Source: Kribbella sandramycini | GTDB lineage: Bacteria > Actinomycetota > Actinomycetes > Propionibacteriales > Kribbellaceae | Assembly (NCBI RefSeq): GCF_013131805.1 | Contig: NZ_JABJRC010000002.1 | Coordinates: forward strand, 868,001 to 932,000 | Reading direction: 5' to 3' | DNA: 64,000 nucleotides | Shown: positions 53,742-62,127 of the stretch, piece after piece | Layout: the number at the start of each line of letters is the position of its first letter | How positions within the stretch are numbered: position 1 is the first letter of the stretch | Translations under genes and position numbers: made by a program | Notes under the pieces: model-generated | Seen by the model: the letters and a program-made list of their open reading frames with translations, nothing else | Told to the model about the DNA's origin: nothing | The model's database searches: none

Positions 53742-54449
53742 ATGTACCGACGGCTCGTCCTGAAGTTGTCCGGACAGGCGATCGCCGGAGGTGACGACTT
53801 CGGCTTCGACAGCGCGCGGCTGACCCACCTGGCCAACGAAGTGATCGCGTTACGCGCCACCGGCGTCCAGGTCGCGGTCATCGTCGGCGGCGGGAACGTG
53901 TTCCGCGGCAACCGCGCCGAGGACTGGGGGATCGACCGGGTCGAGGCCGACAACATCGGCATGCTCGGCACCGTGATCAACGCCGTCCTGTTGCGCGGCC
54001 GCCTGGCGGCGCTCGGCGCGCACGGCGTCCGGCTGATGACCGCCGTCCCGATCAACAACCTCGCCGAGCCCTACATCCGGCTGCGCGCGCTCCGGCACCT
54101 GGAGAAGGGCTCGATCATCGTCCTTGCCGGCGGCAACGGTCAGCCGTTCACGACCACCGACTACCCCGCCGTCCAGCGCGCCGTCGAGCTCGAGGCCGAC
54201 GCGCTGCTCGTCGCCAAGAACGGCACCGACGGCGTGTACGACGCCGACCCGAACAAATCCCCCGGCGCGAAACGCTTCGACCGCCTCGGCTACCAGGAGG
54301 TGATCGACCGCGGCCTCGGCGTCATGGACCAGTCCGCCTTCATCCTCGCCCGCGACCACCGCCTCCCCCTGCACGTCTTCGACATCGACCGCCCCTCCGC
54401 CGCCGCAGCCATCAGCACCGGCGCCCCCATCGGCACCCTCATCAACTAA
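53742..54449 (+). CDS. Second UMP kinase-like (PyrH family) protein
   Basis: 235 residues with the amino-acid-kinase fold: VLKLSGQAIAG at 6-16, GGGNVFRGNRAEDWGIDRVEADNIGMLGTVINA, LEADALLVAKNGTDGVYDADP, DQSAFILARDHRLPLHVFD. Differs at positions usually invariant in PyrH (GQPFTTTDYPAVQRAVELEADA). The essential pyrH is normally next to tsf/frr and none is here, so this is an additional copy. Predicted role: phosphorylation of a nucleoside monophosphate. Confidence 0.87.
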   Translation: MYRRLVLKLSGQAIAGGDDFGFDSARLTHLANEVIALRATGVQVAVIVGGGNVFRGNRAEDWGIDRVEADNIGMLGTVINAVLLRGRLAALGAHGVRLMTAVPINNLAEPYIRLRALRHLEKGSIIVLAGGNGQPFTTTDYPAVQRAVELEADALLVAKNGTDGVYDADPNKSPGAKRFDRLGYQEVIDRGLGVMDQSAFILARDHRLPLHVFDIDRPSAAAAISTGAPIGTLIN

Positions 54450-54590
54450 CCACCTCCCGGCGAACGCGCCCGACATACGCCGCGAACCAACCGCCGCCGG
54501 CCGCATGCCGCGACCACACGATCCGGTACCGCGACAACGGCCGGGCCAGGTCCGGCGCCAGCCCCGGTCCGTACGCCCTCAGGCCGGGAC
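54442..54590 (-). pseudogene. Duplicated C-terminal fragment of the adjacent phosphotransferase
   Basis: The frame reads DLARPLSRYRIVWS and AAGGGWFAAYVGRVRREVVS, parallel to DLARTLSRYRLVWS and AAGGAWFAPHVERIRRELVS at the end of the gene at 54608, with an 8-residue gap. The stop is 166 bp from the other one. The duplication even includes a copy of the GGCACxCTCATCAACT tail of the UMP-kinase gene. Confidence 0.75.
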
Positions 54591-54607
54591 CTCGATCGGC
54601 ACGCTCA

Positions 54608-55380
54608 TCAACTGACCAGCTCCCGGCGGATGCGCTCGACGTGTGGTGCGAACCAGGCGCCGCCGGCCGCATGCTCCGAGTGAAGCGCGCTCAACGACCA
54701 CACGAGCCGGTACCGCGACAATGTCCGGGCGAGGTCGAGTGTGGGGTGTAGCCCGTACGCGGTCAGGACGGTGGCGGGGTCTGCGGTCATCGTCAGCCGG
54801 GCCAGGTCGTAGAGCGGGTCGCCGTAGCAGGCGTCGCCCCAGTCGAGGATCGCGGTCAGCCGGCCGTCGGCGGCGTACAGGTGGCGGGTGTGCAGATCGG
54901 CGTGCAGCAAGGACGGCGGCGCTGCGGCGACCTCGTCGACGAACGGCCGCAATAGCTGTCGGAGTTGGTCGATCAGGGCGGTGCCGAGGTGGTCGACCAG
55001 CACGTCCAGTTCGTCGATGAGCAGGTCGAGGCGGCCTGGCCAATCGGCGTTCGGGGCTTGCAGTTCGTGCAGGCGGCGGAGGTGCCGGACTGCCTGGGCG
55101 AGTACGCCGGGGGCGTCGGACGGCGCGCCTGCCACCTCGGCGGTGAGCAGGTACTGCCCCGTGACCGCGAGGACGACCGGCACCGGTACGCCGATCCCCC
55201 GGGCCCGTTCGATCGCTGGGCTTCGGCGGCGATCGCCGGGCCGGATTTCAGGTAGGCGATCTGGCCGGCGGCCGCACGTAATCGGTAGGTCTGGTTGCCG
55301 GCGAAACCTTGGACGGGGTCGATGGCGTCGATCGGGCCGAGGACGGCGGCGGCGTACGACGTGGCCTCGGTCAGGAGCAC
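54608..55380 (-). pseudogene. APH-fold phosphotransferase disrupted by a frameshift
   Basis: The first half (MLLTEATSYAAAVLG...AYLKSGPAIAAEAQR) and the rest (ERARGIGVPVPVVLAVTGQYLL...HADLHTRHLYAADGRLTAILDWGDACYGDPLYDLARL) match one about 255-residue kinase but lie in two frames, joined near 55210. The active site HADLHTRH and DWGDACYG is intact in the second part. Could be a true break or a sequencing slip. GTG start overlaps the PrmC-like stop by 10 bp. Confidence 0.75.
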
Positions 55381-56132
55381 AGGACTCCGTGGACGACGGT
55401 TGCGTCGAGGTCTTCGTCGGTGGTGATCTCGGCGGTGAAGCCTTGGGTGGTGAGGATGGCGTGGGCTTGGGGGGCTTGGCGGGTGCTGGTTTCGGTGAAG
55501 AGTTGGCCGCCGGGGGTCAGCCAGGTGGGGGCTTGGGCGGCGACGCGGCGGAGGAGGGTGAGGCCGTCGGGGCCGCCGTCGAGGGTGAGGTGGGGTTCGT
55601 GGAGGCGGGCTTCGGGTGGGAGGAGGGCGATTTCGGCGGTGGGGACGTAGGGGACGTTGGCGATCAGGACGTCGATGTGGCCGCGGAGCTTGGCGGGGAG
55701 GGCGTCGTACAGGTCGCCCTGGTGGACGTGGGCGCCGTACGGGGTGAGGTTTCGTCGGGCGCAGGCGACTGCGGTTGGGTCGAGGTCGGCAGCGTGCAGG
55801 GTGATCTGGCGCTCGGCGGCGATCGCTGCACCCAGGGCACCGGAACCGCAGGCGAGGTCGACGACGACGCCGCCGGGTGCGGTCACCCGGAGCGCTTCGG
55901 CGACGAGGAATTCAGTACGCCGGCGCGGGATGAAGACGCCGGGGTCGACGGCGATCCGCAGGCCGCGGAAGGCCGCCCACCCCAGCACGTACTCCAACGG
56001 TTCACCGGCCACCCGCCGTTCAACCATCGCCTCGAGCTCGGCCGCATCCCGCGCGGTCTCGGCGAGCAGCGCAGCCTCGTCCTCGGCGAACACGCATCCC
56101 GCAGCGCGCAGCCGATCAACGACTTCAGACAA
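55371..56132 (-). CDS. PrmC-related putative protein N5-glutamine methyltransferase
   Basis: 253 residues from a TTG start with AAAGGGG upstream; no ATG fits. SAM motif DLACGSGALGAAIA, ANVPYVP in place of NPPY. N-terminal helical domain LRAAGCVFAEDEAALLAETA and EPLEYVLGWAAFRGLRI resemble PrmC/HemK. Described as a paralogue whose substrate is unclear (TIGR03704). The frameshifted phosphotransferase is downstream. Confidence 0.82.
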   Translation of the reverse strand: MSEVVDRLRAAGCVFAEDEAALLAETARDAAELEAMVERRVAGEPLEYVLGWAAFRGLRIAVDPGVFIPRRRTEFLVAEALRVTAPGGVVVDLACGSGALGAAIAAERQITLHAADLDPTAVACARRNLTPYGAHVHQGDLYDALPAKLRGHIDVLIANVPYVPTAEIALLPPEARLHEPHLTLDGGPDGLTLLRRVAAQAPTWLTPGGQLFTETSTRQAPQAHAILTTQGFTAEITTDEDLDATVVHGVLCS

Positions 56133-56211
56133 CGGGCCCCTTTCGGGAGGAAGGGAAAGACGAAGGAGCGCGAGGTGGGCGCCGGCTCCGGGGCTGAGCT
56201 TAGTCGCGCCG

Positions 56212-56239
56212 GAGCCGCCCGCCAGGCGGCGGGCGGCTC
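56212..56239. terminator. 12-bp GC hairpin downstream of SDR gene
   Basis: Exact arms 56212-56223 and 56228-56239 (GAGCCGCCCGCC and complement), 4-nt loop, lie 90 nt after the SDR stop and 80 nt before the PrmC-like start. No T-run. Confidence 0.6.
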
Positions 56240-56326
56240 GGAGTGACGGGCACGCATGCCGGGCGGGCGACGGCGGCTCGGGGGCCGGTACGCATGCCGC
56301 GGTGGGCGGCGGTCGTGTGGCTCGGG

Positions 56327-57277
56327 TCAGGCGAAGGCGTTCTCGCCTGTTAGGTCGGCCGAAACCGACCAGAGGCGGGCGGCTGCGGTGGGGTTGATGG
56401 CGTAGGGGCGGACGCCGGGGGTGTCGTCGGTGGAGGGGTGGGCGATTTCGCAGTCTTCGAGGAAGACGCCGCCGTGGCCTTCGAGCTTTGGGGAGGTGGC
56501 GGCCCAGACTTGGGTGGCGGCGCCTTGTTCGGGGGATTTGAAGGCGGGGTTGATCGGGTTGCCGTCGGCATCGATCCAGCCGAAGCCGACCATCTCGTCG
56601 CGGGCGAGGTGGCGCTGCAGCGGGGTGAGGATGCCGCCGGGATGCAGGGCGAACGCGCGGACGCCGGAGTCCTTGCCGAGGGCATCGAGGTGGACGGCGA
56701 ACAGGATGTTGGCCGTCTTCGCCTGGCCGTAGGCCGCCCATTTGTCGTAGCCCTGCCGGAACTCCAGGTCGTCCCAGCGGATGTCCGAACGCCGGTGCCC
56801 ACTCGACGACACCGAGATCACCCGGCCGCCGCCGTCGGCGACGAGGGCCTGCCAGAGCCGGTTGATCAGCGTGAAGTGGCCGAGGTGGTTGGTCGCGAAC
56901 TGCGCCTCCCAGCCCGGGCCGACCCGGGTCTCCGGCGTGGCCATGATCCCGGCGTTGTCGATGACGAAGTCGACGCTGCGCCCGGAGGCGAGGAACCGGT
57001 CCGCGAACGCCCGCACACTCGCGAGATCACCGAGATCCAGCTCGTCGAGCTCCACGCCGGAGATCCCGGAGAGCGCTCCCTCGGCCGTTTCCCGCCGCCG
57101 GGCCGGGACGACGACGTGCGCGCCGGCCTTGGTCAGGGCGCGGGTGGTCTCCAGGCCGAGGCCGGAGTAGCCGCCGGTGACGATCGCGAGTTTGCCGGTC
57201 AGGTCGATCCCGTCCAGGACGTCGTCCGCGGTGCTGTCGGCGCCGAAACCGGAGCCGATCGGTTGCTGTGCAGTCAT
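56327..57277 (-). CDS. SDR-family oxidoreductase, retinol-dehydrogenase-like
   Basis: 316 residues. NAD(P) loop TGGYSGLGLETTRAL, NAGIMATPE, catalytic Ser in SVSSSGHRRS and Tyr-x3-Lys AYGQAKTAN. Size and the RDH-like GWEAQFATNHLGHFTLINRLW motif put it in the WW-domain oxidoreductase-like group. Substrate unknown. Close to LysR gene upstream on the same strand by 28 bp. Confidence 0.88.
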   Translation of the reverse strand: MTAQQPIGSGFGADSTADDVLDGIDLTGKLAIVTGGYSGLGLETTRALTKAGAHVVVPARRRETAEGALSGISGVELDELDLGDLASVRAFADRFLASGRSVDFVIDNAGIMATPETRVGPGWEAQFATNHLGHFTLINRLWQALVADGGGRVISVSSSGHRRSDIRWDDLEFRQGYDKWAAYGQAKTANILFAVHLDALGKDSGVRAFALHPGGILTPLQRHLARDEMVGFGWIDADGNPINPAFKSPEQGAATQVWAATSPKLEGHGGVFLEDCEIAHPSTDDTPGVRPYAINPTAAARLWSVSADLTGENAFA

Positions 57278-57305
57278 GACTCGAACCTATGAGCTAGAGC
57301 CCGCT

Positions 57306-58175
57306 CTAGGTCAAGGCGACCGTCAGGCGCTGCAACGCCGGGTTCGGATTGTCGGGGCTCCAGCAGGCGTGCAGCGTCACCGAGTGCGCGTCAGCCGGAT
57401 CCAGTTCACGATAGGCGACGCCCTCGACGCGCATCGCCTTGATCGACCGCGGGATCAGCGCGCAACCGAGACCCGCGCGGACCAGCGCCAGCATGGTCGG
57501 CACCTGGGAGGCGAGCTGACTGACGGCGTACCGATCCATCCCGATCATCGCGGCGCAGATGTCGTGCAGGTACTGCGATCCCTCGGGGCTGTAGCCGATG
57601 TAGTCGTCGGTGGCGTCCGCGAGCGTGACCGGCGCGGAGCCGACCGCGAGCCGATGACTCGTCGGGACGGCGAGCACCAGGTCTTCGGAGTGGACGAGCA
57701 CGGACGCGAACTGCTCCGGGATCGGCGGCCGGACCAGGCCGATGTCGATCTCCAGCTTCGCCAGCGCGTCGAACTGGGCCGGGCTGACCAGCTCGGTGAG
57801 CTCCGCGGTCACGGCGGGCGCGTGCTTCCCGACCGTGGTCAGGAATTCGGCGAGGACGGCGTACGCGCCGATCGCCGTGAACGCGATCCGCAAGGTTCCG
57901 GTGTGGCCGTCGGCCGCCCGGCGGGCCGCCTCGGGGGCGACTTCGAGCAGGGCGAGGACGCGGCGGGAGTGTTCGAGGAACGCGCTGCCGGCCGCGGTGA
58001 GCCGGACGCCGCGCCCGGTCCGGTCGAACAGGCGGACGTCGAGAGAGCGCTCCAGGCCCTGGATCTGCCGCGTCAGCGGCGGCTGGGTCAGATTCAGGCG
58101 CTGGGCGGCGCGGCCGTAGTGCAGTTCTTCCGCGACGGCGACGAAGCCGCGGAGTTGCTGGAGCGAGAGATCCAT
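57306..58175 (-). CDS. LysR-type transcriptional regulator
   Basis: 289 residues. HTH of LysR at 1-60 (LQQLRGFVAVAEELHYGRAAQRLNLTQPPLTRQIQGLERSLDVRLFDRT) and the periplasmic-binding-like effector domain. Divergent from the 2-hydroxyacid dehydrogenase gene by 95 bp, so it probably regulates the 58-64 kb catabolic cluster; the SDR may be controlled as well. Confidence 0.92.
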   Translation of the reverse strand: MDLSLQQLRGFVAVAEELHYGRAAQRLNLTQPPLTRQIQGLERSLDVRLFDRTGRGVRLTAAGSAFLEHSRRVLALLEVAPEAARRAADGHTGTLRIAFTAIGAYAVLAEFLTTVGKHAPAVTAELTELVSPAQFDALAKLEIDIGLVRPPIPEQFASVLVHSEDLVLAVPTSHRLAVGSAPVTLADATDDYIGYSPEGSQYLHDICAAMIGMDRYAVSQLASQVPTMLALVRAGLGCALIPRSIKAMRVEGVAYRELDPADAHSVTLHACWSPDNPNPALQRLTVALT

Positions 58176-58270
58176 ACCGGCACGGTATCGGTTCATGCGA
58201 AATCGGGCTTGGACCTGCATAACGGAAAGCGCCTACCGTCGGAGCACCGACGAGTTGAGGGAGTTACCCG

Positions 58271-59308
58271 GTGCCGGATTCCAGGCTGAAACTTGCTGCG
58301 CTGATGTCGCCCGCGCGGGCCGCCGATGTGGTGGACGCCGCGACGCGACGACTGCTCGACGACCGGTTCGAGGTGGTGTGGGCGACCGAGCAGCACCTCC
58401 GCGGCGCCGACTCCCCCGCCAAACCGGCCGCACTCGACCCCGCGGCGCTCGCCGAGCTCAGCCTGGGCGCCGACGTCCTTCTGACCAGCTGGGGTACGCC
58501 GACGCTCGGCAAGGAGCTGTGGTCGGACGGCGCCGGGCCGAAGGTGGTCGCGCACGCGGCCGGCACAGTGAAGAACCTGATCGACCCGTCGATCCTCGAA
58601 CAGGGTGTCGGGGTGTTCTCGGCCGGGCCGCGGATCGCCTGGTCGGTCGGCGAGTACTGCCTGGCGGCGATGCTCACGCTGGCTCGGCGGCTCCCCCGGT
58701 TCGACGGCGCGATCCGGGCGGGTGGGTGGAAGCAGAGCGCGTTCCGCGGGCACGAGCTGGCCGGCGCCAAGGTCGGGATCGTCGGCGCCAGCAGCACGGC
58801 GCGAGCGCTGATCACGCTGCTCAAGCCGTTCGGCTGCGACGTCGTCGTCTACGACCCGTACTTGAGCGCAGAGCGGGCCGCCGAGCTCGGCGTCCGGACG
58901 GCGTCGCTCGGAGAGACCGCAGAGAGCGCTTTCTTGACGATCCACGTGCCGAACATGCCCGAGACCAAAGGCATGATCACCCGCGAGCTGATCGCCGCCA
59001 TCCCCGACGGCGCCGTCGTCGTCAACTCCTCCCGCGGTCCCGCGGTCGACCAGCAAGCGCTCCTCGAGCACACCCTCAGCGGCCGCCTCTACGCCGCCCT
59101 CGACGTCTACGACCCCGAACCCCCGACCTTCGAAGAGAGCGTTCTCCGCGCCGAGAACCTCCTCCTCACCCCGCACATCGCCGGCGACACCACCGAAGGC
59201 CACCTCGCCCTCGCGGGCTACGTGCTCCGCGACGCCCTCCACTGGCTCGCCGACGGCACCCGAGGCCCCAGCTTCGTCGACCCGGCCACCTGGTCCATCG
59301 CCGCCTGA
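58271..59308 (+). CDS. D-isomer-specific 2-hydroxyacid dehydrogenase family protein
   Basis: 345 residues from GTG with GAGGGAG 7 nt upstream. NAD-binding GIVGASSTARALI, where the usual third Gly is altered, catalytic Arg in NSSRGPAVDQQAL, Glu in DPEPPTFEESV and His in LLTPHIAGDTTEG. Reversible 2-hydroxyacid/2-keto acid oxidation or phosphonate or glycerate metabolism. First gene of a run with the enolase-family enzyme and ABC importer. Confidence 0.9.
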   Translation: MPDSRLKLAALMSPARAADVVDAATRRLLDDRFEVVWATEQHLRGADSPAKPAALDPAALAELSLGADVLLTSWGTPTLGKELWSDGAGPKVVAHAAGTVKNLIDPSILEQGVGVFSAGPRIAWSVGEYCLAAMLTLARRLPRFDGAIRAGGWKQSAFRGHELAGAKVGIVGASSTARALITLLKPFGCDVVVYDPYLSAERAAELGVRTASLGETAESAFLTIHVPNMPETKGMITRELIAAIPDGAVVVNSSRGPAVDQQALLEHTLSGRLYAALDVYDPEPPTFEESVLRAENLLLTPHIAGDTTEGHLALAGYVLRDALHWLADGTRGPSFVDPATWSIAA

Positions 59309-59319
59309 AAGGACGACCC

Positions 59320-60795
59320 ATGTCTGAAGGTACGGACAGACTGCCAGGCGGCGAGGCTGCCGAGAGCGACGCTCCCCCGCCGACCAGGGCGACGACCGGC
59401 GCGAGCCGGGCTGGGGGTGGGGCGGAACAGCACGGCGAAAGCGCGCACAGCGCGAGCCGCGCCGAGGGTGCCACCGCTGAGCCTGACACCAGTAGGGCTG
59501 GGGGTGGGGTGGAGCAGCGCCGCGAGGCTGCGCCTGGTGCGGGTTGGGTGGGGCGCGGGGCGGCGGGGCGGAGCGCGGGTGGTGCGCATGGCGCGGGGCG
59601 TGGGGGCAGCGCGGATGCCGCGCGGGTGCGAAGTGTGCGGACGGGTGGAGGTGGGGCGCGGATCAGGTCTGTGGAGGCTTTTGCGGTTGCGGTGCCGTTT
59701 GCGAGGCGGTTTGTGTTGGGGAGTGGGGCTGTTGGGGCGCCGGATGCGAGACCTGATCAAGCGGCGGCAGTTGTGTTCGTGAAGCTGACGACTGAGGACG
59801 GGGTTGTCGGGTGGGGAGAGCAGAGAGCGCTTCCTAGTTGGAGCTACGAGACCGCCGAGACGATGGCTGTGGTGATCGAGCGGCATTTGCGGCCGATCCT
59901 GCTGGAATTGACGCCATTTGATGTGGAGCTGTTTCATCAGCGGGCGGCGAAGCGGTTGAGTCCGGCGGTGTCGAACGGGTTTCCGTTCGCGCGGGCCGCG
60001 GTGGATGTGGCGATGCACGACGCGGCGGGCAAGTTGGCCGGGGTGCCGGTACATGCGCTGCTCGGCGGGAAGACGACCGATGAGATCGCGCTGTGTTCGG
60101 CGATCGGGGTCGGGGACCCGGAGACCGTGCGCGAGCATGCCGCGCAGTCGGCCGACTATGCGGCGTACAAGGTGAAGATCGGCGGTGATCCGGACGCCGA
60201 TGCGGCCGCGATCCGCACGGTGGCCGAGGTGGCCGGCGGTAAGCCGATCTGGCTCGACGCCAACCAGTCGTACCGGCCGAGCGCGCTCCGGCAACTGCTC
60301 GACCGAACCAGCGACATCCGGACGATTCATTGCGTCGAGCAACCAGTGCCGAGTACGGACACGCTCGCGATGCAGCGGCTGCGCGGGTTGATCGACCTGC
60401 CGATCGCGATCGACGAAGGCAGCTTCTCGGCGCAGGACCTGGCGCGGGTGATCCGGCTGGACGCCGCCGACCTCGTCGTGGTCAAGATCTGCAAATCCGG
60501 CGGACTGCGGAACGCGCTCAAGACCGCCCAGACAGCGCTCTCCGGCGGTCTCGAGATTCTCGCCAGCGGGCTGACCGACTGCGGGATCGCCTTCGCCGCC
60601 GCCCTGCACGTGTTCAGCCAGCTCGAGCTCGCGCTCCCCGCCGAGCTCAACGGTCCCGAGCTGCTGGCCGACCTGTACGTCGAGGGACTCGATATCACCA
60701 AGGCCGTCGCAACGGTCCCCACCGCCCCAGGCCTGGGCGTTCAGGTCGACGAGGAGCGCATCCGCGCCGAGTCGATCGACCTCGCCTTCCACTGA
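59320..60795 (+). CDS. Mandelate racemase/muconate-lactonizing (enolase superfamily) enzyme with unusual N-terminal extension
   Basis: 491 residues versus about 370 for the family. Catalytic set: KVKIGGD (Lys-x-Lys), LDANQSY (Asp), VEQPV (Glu), IDEGSF (Asp/Glu) and KICKSGGL (Lys). Fits MLE/dipeptide-epimerase/OSBS subgroup. Residues 1-115 are Gly/Ala/Ser/Arg-rich and not conserved, containing near repeats SRAGGGAEQ and SRAGGGVEQ; the real N-terminal domain begins at about 115 (RIRSVEAFAVAVPF). GAAAGGA supports the ATG 59320; a GTG near 59630 is a shorter option. Cycloisomerase or sugar-acid dehydratase is inferred. Confidence 0.82.
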   Translation: MSEGTDRLPGGEAAESDAPPPTRATTGASRAGGGAEQHGESAHSASRAEGATAEPDTSRAGGGVEQRREAAPGAGWVGRGAAGRSAGGAHGAGRGGSADAARVRSVRTGGGGARIRSVEAFAVAVPFARRFVLGSGAVGAPDARPDQAAAVVFVKLTTEDGVVGWGEQRALPSWSYETAETMAVVIERHLRPILLELTPFDVELFHQRAAKRLSPAVSNGFPFARAAVDVAMHDAAGKLAGVPVHALLGGKTTDEIALCSAIGVGDPETVREHAAQSADYAAYKVKIGGDPDADAAAIRTVAEVAGGKPIWLDANQSYRPSALRQLLDRTSDIRTIHCVEQPVPSTDTLAMQRLRGLIDLPIAIDEGSFSAQDLARVIRLDAADLVVVKICKSGGLRNALKTAQTALSGGLEILASGLTDCGIAFAAALHVFSQLELALPAELNGPELLADLYVEGLDITKAVATVPTAPGLGVQVDEERIRAESIDLAFH

Positions 60796-60814
60796 AGTGA
60801 CACCGAGGAGAGCC

Positions 60815-62122
60815 ATGCCAGCAAAGCTGTCCCGCCGCAGCTTTCTCCAACTCACCGGACTGGCCGGCCTGGGGGCGGCCGTCACCGGTTGCTCGAACGG
60901 CCCACCGGCCGGGTCCGCGACCTGGGCGATGTGGTCGAGCAGCGCGGCCGAGAAGCAGGTCTGGGACGACTTCAGCACGTACGTCGAGCAGCAGCTCGGC
61001 GTGGAGTCGTTCCCGACCCTGACGCCGTCCAGCGGCTACCCGACCAAACTCGACCTGCAGCTGGTCAGCGGCACCGCGAGCCTGGTCACCGCGCTCAACG
61101 GCACCCTGATCCCGACGTACGCCGCCCGCGGCGCGCACCGGCCGCTGGACGACCTGATCGCCGCCGACCCGGATTTCGACCTCGACGACTTCTACCCGAC
61201 CAGCCGCCGGCTCTCCAGCTTCAACGGCAAGACCTACGCGATCGGCTTCGACGTCGCCCCGACCGTCCTCTACTACAACAAGACACTGCTCCAGAAACAC
61301 GGGATCGCGCTCCCTTCCAGAACCGACCCGATGCCCTGGGCAACCTTCCGCGACCTCGCCAAAGAGCTGACCGGTCCCGGCCAGTACGGCTTCACCTGCG
61401 CGCCCGCGATCGACGACCTGGTCTCCTGGATCTACTGCGCCGGCGGCAACGTGATGAACGACGCCGCCGATCGCAGCACCCTCGGCGACCCCGCGGCGCT
61501 GGCGGCGATCCAGTTCGTCATCGACCTGTTCGTCAAGGACAAGGTGACCCCGCCGATCAAGAACCTGGTCACCGAGAGCTCGCTGTCCAACTTTCTCCAG
61601 GGCAACGTCGCGTTCATGCAGAACGGGCCGTGGCAGGTTGTCAACGTCCGCAAGGCCAAGTTCGACTGGGACGTGGTCCCGTTCCCGGCCGGCGCGGCCG
61701 GCTCCACACCGCGGGTGTCCGGCTCCAGCTTCGCGATTCCATCGGGGGTGCGCGACGGAGCCCAGCTCCAGCTCGCGTGGAAGCTGCTCAAGACGCTCAC
61801 CAGCACCGGCGCGCTCGACATCTACGCCAAAGCCGGCCGCAACAACCCGGCCCGGCTCAGCGCCGGGAGCGCGTTCCAGCCGCCACCCGACAACCTCGGC
61901 ATCGTGCAGGACATCCTGGCCGGCAAGGTCGCCGGCGGGCACACCTTCGACGTGACCACGAACTGGAACCAGGTCAAGCAGCTGCTCGGTCAGGATCTCC
62001 CCCGGACGTTCCTCGGCCAGGTCCCGGTCGCCGAGGCGATCAACGGCCTCACCCCGCGCCTCGACGTCCTGATGAGCCAGCACCAGGACAACGTCCGCCA
62101 AGCCACCGCCCGGAAGGGGTGA
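60815..62122 (+). CDS. ABC sugar importer solute-binding lipoprotein
   Basis: 435 residues. Signal RRSFLQLTGLAGLGAAVTGC ends in a lipobox; the Arg pair suggests Tat export. Substrate-binding fold of carbohydrate uptake-1 family (SYSNG-free; TALNGTLIPTYAARG, FDVAPTVLYYNKTLLQKHGI, NVAFMQNGPWQV). GAGGAG upstream of ATG 60815. Binds an as yet unknown sugar or sugar derivative and delivers it to the two permeases that follow. Confidence 0.93.
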   Translation: MPAKLSRRSFLQLTGLAGLGAAVTGCSNGPPAGSATWAMWSSSAAEKQVWDDFSTYVEQQLGVESFPTLTPSSGYPTKLDLQLVSGTASLVTALNGTLIPTYAARGAHRPLDDLIAADPDFDLDDFYPTSRRLSSFNGKTYAIGFDVAPTVLYYNKTLLQKHGIALPSRTDPMPWATFRDLAKELTGPGQYGFTCAPAIDDLVSWIYCAGGNVMNDAADRSTLGDPAALAAIQFVIDLFVKDKVTPPIKNLVTESSLSNFLQGNVAFMQNGPWQVVNVRKAKFDWDVVPFPAGAAGSTPRVSGSSFAIPSGVRDGAQLQLAWKLLKTLTSTGALDIYAKAGRNNPARLSAGSAFQPPPDNLGIVQDILAGKVAGGHTFDVTTNWNQVKQLLGQDLPRTFLGQVPVAEAINGLTPRLDVLMSQHQDNVRQATARKG

Positions 62123-62127
62123 CGACC

